In this document: in pieces, positions 58,877-64,000 of the stretch
Position numbering within the stretch: the stretch's first letter is position 1
Layout: each line of letters begins with the position of its first letter
Assembly (NCBI RefSeq): GCF_030269125.1
Contig: NZ_BSSM01000004.1
Coordinates: forward strand, 248,001-312,000
Source of the DNA: Streptomyces hygroscopicus subsp. hygroscopicus
Lineage (GTDB): Bacteria > Actinomycetota > Actinomycetes > Streptomycetales > Streptomycetaceae
Length of the DNA stretch: 64,000 nucleotides
Reading direction: 5' to 3'
Position numbers and translations under genes: made by a program
Notes under the pieces: generated by a model
What the model was told of the DNA's origin: nothing
The model's input: only the letters and a program-made list of their open reading frames with translations
The model's database searches: none

Positions 58877-59518
58877 CGTGTCTCTCTCCTAGGTTCTGAT
58901 GCGACCCATTGTGGCCGCGTTCACCGGGGAGACGGAGCCAGGCACACGTTCTCGACATCGTCGTCCGGTTTTTTTGAATCCCGTGGAGGAGCCTGCTGAT
59001 GTCAGGCTCCGACCACGACGAATCCGAGCCGCGGCAGCAGGAGCACGTGGATGCGCGGCTGCCTCGTCCTGCGCGGTACGCATGCCTGGTGCGCCCGGCT
59101 TGGCGCGCCGGGCCAGGTCCGGCTTCGGGCGCGGCGAAGCTCGTCGGAGACGGCCTTCAGTCCCGTGGATCGGCGGATCGTCCGTCCCGGTCACCGCGGC
59201 CCGACCCGGAGGTGGGCGAGCCGTGCGTGGACACTCGTCATGGAGGGCGTGTCCTCGTCACCGCCCTGCCCGGCCGGGCGCAGGCCGGCCCGGCCGCAGC
59301 GGAGGGCGTCGCCCGCACCGCCGTCGACTGCCCCGCGCGGGGAGCATCTGGTCATGCCCCCGCCCGTGACCCATGACGACCGTCACGGCACGCGCGGGAC
59401 CCGCCTGGGTTGGGTTTGTCAGCCGGGGCCCGGGTACACGGCTTGCTCCGGGGCGGCCGGCCCTGCCCACGGCACGGCAGGCTGCCGGGACCGTCCGGTG
59501 GATCACCCCCTCGTGCGA
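58877..59518. other. Stretch without a supported gene
   Basis: 642 bp. Holds the promoter of the YCII/ECF42 unit (towards 58876) and a T7 run at 58970-58976 beside a perfect hairpin at 58988-59010 (8-bp stem). The order of T run and hairpin fits neither strand as an intrinsic terminator. Plus-strand open frames lack protein-like features. Confidence 0.4.
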
Positions 59519-60655
59519 TCAGGAACCGTCCTGCGGGAAGTCCTGCCCGCCGAGGTCGCGGAGGTCACCGTCGTCGAATTCCGCGTCACCCGCCGCGCCG
59601 GACCCGAAAAAGCCCTGGGCAAGTTCATCGAGGTTCAGCTCCGTGGCCCCGACGGGGGCGGTCGGCTTGGAGCCCTGGCCCGTCCGCAGCGTCAGGCCCA
59701 GCTTCTTGACCTCGGCGTTGTCGGCCAGCTTGGCGAGGTCCACGTTCATCTCGGACAGCTCGCCGTTCTTGAGCGTGAAGTCGGCCGTCACCTTGGTGTC
59801 GGGGGCGTCCTTCAGGTCCTCGTCGGTCGGCAGCCCGACGCCCGGCGGAAGGTCCTTCGCGAGCGGGCGGATCTCGCGCAGCAACTCGCCGACCAGTGTG
59901 CGGAAGGGCGCGGTGGCGGTGATGTGCTCGGTGCCGTCGCCGCCGTCGGCCGTCCTGAAACGCACCTCACGGGCGATCACCTCGCGCAGGGCCCGCACGA
60001 GCTTCTTCTGCGTCTTCGCGTCGAGGGACCGAGCCGGTGCGGGACCGCCCTTGGCGCGCCGGCCCTCCCCCGTGGCATTCCTCGTCTCCTTGTTGCTGAA
60101 CTTCACCCACTTGCCGTTGAGGACGTCCTTCATCGCCCCGGCCTGCGGAGGCAGGTCCTCGGCGGTCGGCATCGGGCTTCCCGTCATCTTCCCGAGGGCG
60201 TCGGGGTCGGCGCGGAGGTAGGTGTAGTCCCCGATCACCCGGCACTCGATGAGGTCGCCGTCCGGACCGCTGACCTTCAGGGCCGTACCGACGAGGTCCT
60301 TCTCGCCGGACTCGCCGATCGGCTTCTTCGACTGGACGGTGACCCTGACCTTCGCCCCGCTGAGCAACTCGGCGGCCTCATCCGGCATCTCCTCGCCGGG
60401 CTTGGGGTGGGACCCGGCGTCCAGGGCCTTCAAGGAGGTGGCGTCGGTGTCCAGGTCGAGCTCGAAGGAGACCGTCTTCTTCTCGCCGAGCTTCTCGAAG
60501 GCTCGGTCGAGTTTCCTGCCGGCGGAGAGCTGCTCCACCGTTCCACAGGCGGTGGCCCCCGCCAGGACGACACCGGTGACGGCGATACCGGAGAGGGTCT
60601 TGTGTATGGCGCTGATGATGTTCTCCTCGTGGGTCCGATCACGACGTGATCGCAC
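59519..60655 (-). CDS. Secreted lipoprotein, LppX/LpqG-like
   Basis: 378 aa from GTG at 60655. A signal peptide ends in the lipobox VVLAGATACG, with Cys ~37 to be lipidated. The mature part (~60-360) has repeated beta/alpha pattern with VSFELDLDTDATSLKAL and VTADFTLKNGELSEMNV, like LppX/DUF1396 lipoproteins that carry hydrophobic ligands. A strong GAGGAG lies six bases before an ATC (Ile13) in this frame, so the true start may be there. Anchored outside; ligand unknown. Confidence 0.82.
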   Translation of the reverse strand: MRSRRDRTHEENIISAIHKTLSGIAVTGVVLAGATACGTVEQLSAGRKLDRAFEKLGEKKTVSFELDLDTDATSLKALDAGSHPKPGEEMPDEAAELLSGAKVRVTVQSKKPIGESGEKDLVGTALKVSGPDGDLIECRVIGDYTYLRADPDALGKMTGSPMPTAEDLPPQAGAMKDVLNGKWVKFSNKETRNATGEGRRAKGGPAPARSLDAKTQKKLVRALREVIAREVRFRTADGGDGTEHITATAPFRTLVGELLREIRPLAKDLPPGVGLPTDEDLKDAPDTKVTADFTLKNGELSEMNVDLAKLADNAEVKKLGLTLRTGQGSKPTAPVGATELNLDELAQGFFGSGAAGDAEFDDGDLRDLGGQDFPQDGS

Positions 60656-60801
60656 AGAAGACTCACAACCTGCTCACAAGGTTGTCCCGCGCCGCGCACC
60701 CGGGGATCACTCCGCGTCCACCGGTGCCTCGCGCACCGCCGGAAGGCCCGCAGCCGGTAGGAGCGGCCGGCGGATGAAACACCGCCGAGTGAGCGGAGCG
60801 G

Positions 60802-61281
60802 TCAACGGGTCGGTGCTGCTCGGTGGTTGGCGTCACCCCCACCGCGCACAGCCAGCCACACGCCGCCTGCCAGTGACCACAGCACGAGGCCGGCCACCAC
60901 CGGTCCACCGAGCATGATCGTCAGCCCGGCCCCGATGTTGGCGCCGATCACCCCGGCGGTCAGCACCCGCCACCCCACTCCCGCCATCAGCCCGGCCATG
61001 GTCAGCGGCCCGAGTACCATCCACCAACGCCGATCCAGCGCCCCGCGGCGCGTGGCCCGGACAAGCAACGCCGCGGCGACCGCCGTGACCAGAAGGGCGG
61101 TCGCGCCGATCGCGCGGGCGGGGCCGTCAGCGATGTCCCACGGCTGGAAGGCATGGTCGAGCTCGGACGCCGGCAGCCCTTCGGTGTCCTGCTGCCCCAC
61201 CAGCCCCCAGGCGGCGACGGGCACGGCGGCCACCATCGCGGCGGCAGCAAGGGCGAAGAAGGCCCCCTCATGTCGTTTCAT
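60802..61281 (-). CDS. Integral membrane protein of unknown function
   Basis: 159 aa. Four hydrophobic helices (~8-28, 57-75, 87-105, 112-145). A basic stretch RATRRGALDRRWW between helices 2 and 3 fits the inside-positive rule. No known motif. Confidence 0.7.
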   Translation of the reverse strand: MKRHEGAFFALAAAAMVAAVPVAAWGLVGQQDTEGLPASELDHAFQPWDIADGPARAIGATALLVTAVAAALLVRATRRGALDRRWWMVLGPLTMAGLMAGVGWRVLTAGVIGANIGAGLTIMLGGPVVAGLVLWSLAGGVWLAVRGGGDANHRAAPTR

Positions 61282-61499
61282 GCACCCATGGTCGTTTCAC
61301 CGGACCAGGCCGGACATGAGTACGAGTACTCAACGCCGCCCGGACAGACGCTCAGCCGGCGGACGGCCCTCGGTCCCCTCTGACCGTGCTCGTCATTCCG
61401 AGACGATCGGAAGCCCACGGGTGCGGCCCTTCTCACCCGAGCCCGTGGTCGCACCGGGTGCGAGGGTGGCGCCCGGGACCTGGTCGTGGACAAGTCATC

Positions 61500-62186
61500 T
61501 CAGCTGTCGCCTGCCTCGACGCCGCCTCGCAGCCCCCACTCGTCGAGCCCCGAGTAGATCAACGCGATGCGTTCTCCGGGGAGGCCGAGGGACTCGGCTT
61601 CCCCGGAATAGAGCGCTATCAGAGAGTCGGAACCTCTCCACCAGGTGTCTGCAAGGCCCATGACCTCGCGCACCGGCTCGAAGCCGTCCAGCTCGATGCC
61701 GTCCACGTCATCGCCGACGAGCTTGGTGACCTGCCTCGCCCACATGGACGCGTGGTGGGCCAGGGCGAGCGATTCCACCCAGCCCTCGACGGTCGCGTGG
61801 AGCGGCGCCCACCTGTCCGCATGAATGCCGAACTCACCGGACGGACTGATCATGAATGAGTAGGGAACCGCGGTCCGTTGCATCCCGGCTTCGAACCACC
61901 ACCCCGCGGAGTCTGATTCGGGCGAGTCCGGATCGAGGTACTTCGGGCCGCCGTCGTACTGCGTCGCGGGCGGCAGGAGCAGACCACCCCATCGCTCCTG
62001 GTACGCCCCCATTCGGTCGATCACTTCCGGCGGGACACCTCGCTCAAGCCACCACTGCCTGTACCCGTCCACGGGCCGGACATCGACCTTGACGCCGTGC
62101 GCGCGGACGAACGATCGGGCTCGTCTGGTCAATCCGTCAGGCACATCGTCGAAGAGGTTGAGATCCACCAGGGCGACGGTACCCAT
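61500..62186 (-). CDS. Conserved hypothetical protein
   Basis: 228 aa. Soluble, Trp-rich; a SFMISPSGEFGIHADRW (~106-122) segment and VPYSFM suggest a SUKH-like (SMI1/KNR4) outline but not surely. No partner toxin gene nearby. ATG at 62186. Function unknown. Confidence 0.65.
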   Translation of the reverse strand: MGTVALVDLNLFDDVPDGLTRRARSFVRAHGVKVDVRPVDGYRQWWLERGVPPEVIDRMGAYQERWGGLLLPPATQYDGGPKYLDPDSPESDSAGWWFEAGMQRTAVPYSFMISPSGEFGIHADRWAPLHATVEGWVESLALAHHASMWARQVTKLVGDDVDGIELDGFEPVREVMGLADTWWRGSDSLIALYSGEAESLGLPGERIALIYSGLDEWGLRGGVEAGDS

Positions 62187-62439
62187 GAGCCCGAAGGGCG
62201 GCGGACCCGGCCCCTCTGCGCGTCCCGCGCCACCGCGACGATATCGAGCCGAGGCGTTGCCGTGCCGGAAACAGATTCACGTCGCAGTCCGTCCCGGGCG
62301 GGAGCAGGGTCAATGCGGCGTTCGGGCCGGAACGGAGCGTCGCCAAGAGGGCGAACGTCGCCGTCTGAGCGCCGACCGCCGGGCTCCACGGGGCTGGTCA
62401 CCGGCTGAGTCCACCCGCCGCCCTGCGGGTGACGGTCCG

Positions 62440-63150
62440 TCAGCCGCCGCCCGCCGCCGGGCGGAGCGCCGCGACCGCGTCGAGCATCAACTCCAGGGCG
62501 TAGGGGTATCCGCTGGTGCGCATGTCGGCGGCGAGCAGCGGCAAGGTCGCCGCGATGTTCGGGTGTGTGTCGGACGGCAGCCGGCCGTAGACCTCCTGCC
62601 ATACCTCCTCGTCCGCGCGCCGGGCCGCCTTCGGCAGCGCGAGCGCGGCGGCGTCCTGAGCGGCGAAGGCGAGCGCCTGGTCGACGAACGCGTGGTAGAT
62701 CCGCACCGCGAGGGGGTCCGGAAAGCCGCCGGAGCGCAGGATGCCGAGGATCGTCTCGACCGCCCGGGTCTCGTTCGGCCGCCCGGTGGTGCGATGCGCC
62801 GCCAGCAGCGCGGCCTGCGGGTTCGACTGGTACGAGGCGTGGATCCGCAGCCCGATCGCCCGTAGGTCGGCGCGCCAGTCGCCGGTGCTCGTCCAGCCGT
62901 CCTGCGCGCGGCCGATCAGCTCGTCCGCGAGGGCGAGCAACAGGGCGTCGGTGTTGCGGAAGTAGCGGTAGAGCGCGCTGGGATCGGCGCCCAGCGCGGC
63001 GCCCAGCCGCCGTACCGACAGCGCCTCCGCTCCGTGCTGCGCGACGAGGCGCAACGCGGTCTCGACGATCAGCGCCTCCGACAGGACGGCGCCCTGCTTG
63101 GTGGGGCGGCGGCGCTGACGCCTGCCTTCGGGAACCACGCGCTCGGTCAT
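62440..63150 (-). CDS. TetR-family transcriptional regulator
   Basis: 236 aa from ATG 63150 (GTG/ATG alternatives to 63162). HTH LSVRRLGAALGADPSALYRY at ~44-63 and a C-terminal TetR_C domain. Divergent from the amidohydrolase gene. A 19-bp operator-like dyad (63164-63182) lies just upstream, so it probably represses itself and the hydrolase. Confidence 0.88.
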   Translation of the reverse strand: MTERVVPEGRRQRRRPTKQGAVLSEALIVETALRLVAQHGAEALSVRRLGAALGADPSALYRYFRNTDALLLALADELIGRAQDGWTSTGDWRADLRAIGLRIHASYQSNPQAALLAAHRTTGRPNETRAVETILGILRSGGFPDPLAVRIYHAFVDQALAFAAQDAAALALPKAARRADEEVWQEVYGRLPSDTHPNIAATLPLLAADMRTSGYPYALELMLDAVAALRPAAGGG

Positions 63151-63163
63151 GCCCCGGGACATT

Positions 63164-63182
63164 ACGTCAACACCATTGACGT
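63164..63182. promoter_or_regulatory. TetR operator candidate
   Basis: ACGTCAA-CACCA-TTGACGT, a perfect 7-bp inverted repeat, 13 bp from the TetR ATG and 65 bp from the amidohydrolase ATG. Confidence 0.65.
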
Positions 63183-63247
63183 GTAAACGGCCGTCCCACT
63201 TCCATGACGCCTACCAAGCCCGCCGTCTCAAACACTGGGAGCCGACC

Positions 63248-64000
63248 ATGGCAACCGCCGATCTGGTCTTCACACGAGGTCCCGTCTTCACGGTCGATCC
63301 GGCCCGTACCCGGGCGAGCTCGCTCGCCGTGGTCGGCGACCGGATCGCGGCCGTCGGCCACGACGAGGTGCTGGCGCTCGTGGGGCCCGGCACCGAGGTC
63401 GTCGACCTGACGGGGAAGCTGCTGCTCCCAGGGTTCCAGGACGCCCACGTCCACGCCGTCGCCGGCGGCCGGGAGCTGGCCGAGTGCGACCTGTCCGGCA
63501 CGGTCGGCGTCACGGAGTACCTGGACCTGATCCGCGGATACGCGGACGCCCATCCCGACCGTGCCTGGATCACCGGCGGCGGCTGGTCGATGGAGAGCTT
63601 CGACGGCGGCCTGCCCACCCGGCAGTTGCTCGACTCCGTCGTGCCGGACCGCCCGGTGCTGCTCTCGAACCGGGACCACCACGGCGCGTGGGCCAACACC
63701 CGGGCACTCGAACTGGCCGGGATCCGCGCCGACACCCCCGATCCGGTCGACGGCCGGATCGAGCGGGAGGCGGACGGCTCCCCCGGGGGCGTGCTCCAGG
63801 AGGGCGCGATCGGGCTGGTCGCCCGGCTGGTGCCGGCCACCACGCCGCAGGACCGGCTGGCCGGTCTGCTGCGGGCCCAGAAGCTGCTCCACTCGCTCGG
63901 CGTCACGGCCTGGCACGACGCGCTGCTCGGCTCCTTCGGCGGCATGTCCGACCCGTCGGACGCCTACCTGACCGCCGCCCGCGACGGCTCGCTCACCGCC
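63248..64000 (+). CDS. Amidohydrolase (YtcJ-like), partial
   Basis: 251 codons to the window edge, from ATG 63248. Metal motif HVH at 67-69 (FQDAHVHAVAGG), then a GGGWSMESFDGGLPT segment and a RDHHGAWANTRAL segment, characteristic of the amidohydrolase_3/YtcJ group (formamide/amide hydrolysis). C-terminal half lies outside the window. Likely controlled by the divergent TetR. Confidence 0.88.
   Translation, partial: MATADLVFTRGPVFTVDPARTRASSLAVVGDRIAAVGHDEVLALVGPGTEVVDLTGKLLLPGFQDAHVHAVAGGRELAECDLSGTVGVTEYLDLIRGYADAHPDRAWITGGGWSMESFDGGLPTRQLLDSVVPDRPVLLSNRDHHGAWANTRALELAGIRADTPDPVDGRIEREADGSPGGVLQEGAIGLVARLVPATTPQDRLAGLLRAQKLLHSLGVTAWHDALLGSFGGMSDPSDAYLTAARDGSLTA

Noticed and set aside
58970-59010. 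Perfect 8-bp hairpin beside a T7 run as a terminator
   Set aside because: The T run precedes the hairpin on the plus strand and would be an A run after it on the minus strand, so it fits neither.

Overview
High-GC DNA with GTG starts, GTGA/ATGA-overlapped gene pairs, ECF sigma, many LysR/TetR regulators, Tat-exported cell-wall enzymes and an NI-siderophore locus: this looks like a Streptomyces (or close relative) chromosome arm. No rRNA, tRNA, CRISPR or complete insertion sequence was seen. There are about 50 supportable genes, separated by unusually many stretches of non-coding or decayed DNA, including remnants of three insertion sequences, a drug exporter, a hydrolase, and a DUF4253 gene interrupted by one stop codon.

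Layout. 1-3159: end of a SnoaL-like secreted protein, two SDR genes (one lacking the catalytic Tyr/Lys) and a divergent LysR regulator. 3579-5688: two secreted peptidoglycan-active enzymes (GH25 muramidase, M15 peptidase). 5855-12735: a very large (1576 aa) secreted multicopper oxidase with an N-terminal block of GxGY repeats, divergent from an OmpR-type two-component pair. 13246-16573: broken DUF4253 gene, tautomerase, carboxymuconolactone decarboxylase-like protein, LysR. 16615-22576: four-gene NRPS-independent siderophore operon (MFS, type III-fold PLP decarboxylase, two IucA/IucC synthetases), divergent from a second two-component system (22905-25147). 25524-31403: hydrolase, unusual cysteine-rich protein, GlxA-type regulator with divergent cupin, SpoIIE-type phosphatase, nitrilase. 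31404-36031: mostly decayed DNA with IS5- and ISL3-type remnants around an epimerase and a methyltransferase. 36345-41570: TetR, secreted beta-propeller protein and more decayed genes. 41570-46680: LysR plus a divergent alcohol dehydrogenase / flavin amine oxidase / MFS / TusA-like set. 46912-49066: DUF1963 protein, IS5 C-terminal fragment, GNAT. 49612-55288: a kinase / peptidase-like / aminotransferase-fold fusion protein, a flavin amine oxidase and an Lrp/AsnC regulator; a near-identical 20-bp sequence lies before both the fusion gene and the regulator gene. 55404-64000: Eis-like acetyltransferase, YCII/ECF42 pair, lipoprotein, membrane protein, and TetR divergent from an amidohydrolase that runs off the window.

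The most interesting candidates are the Lrp-linked amine/amino-acid degradation locus (49499-55288), the staphyloferrin-A-like four-gene siderophore locus in an actinomycete, and the repeat-bearing multicopper oxidase next to a two-component system. Products and inducers are inferred from families, not demonstrated by the sequence.
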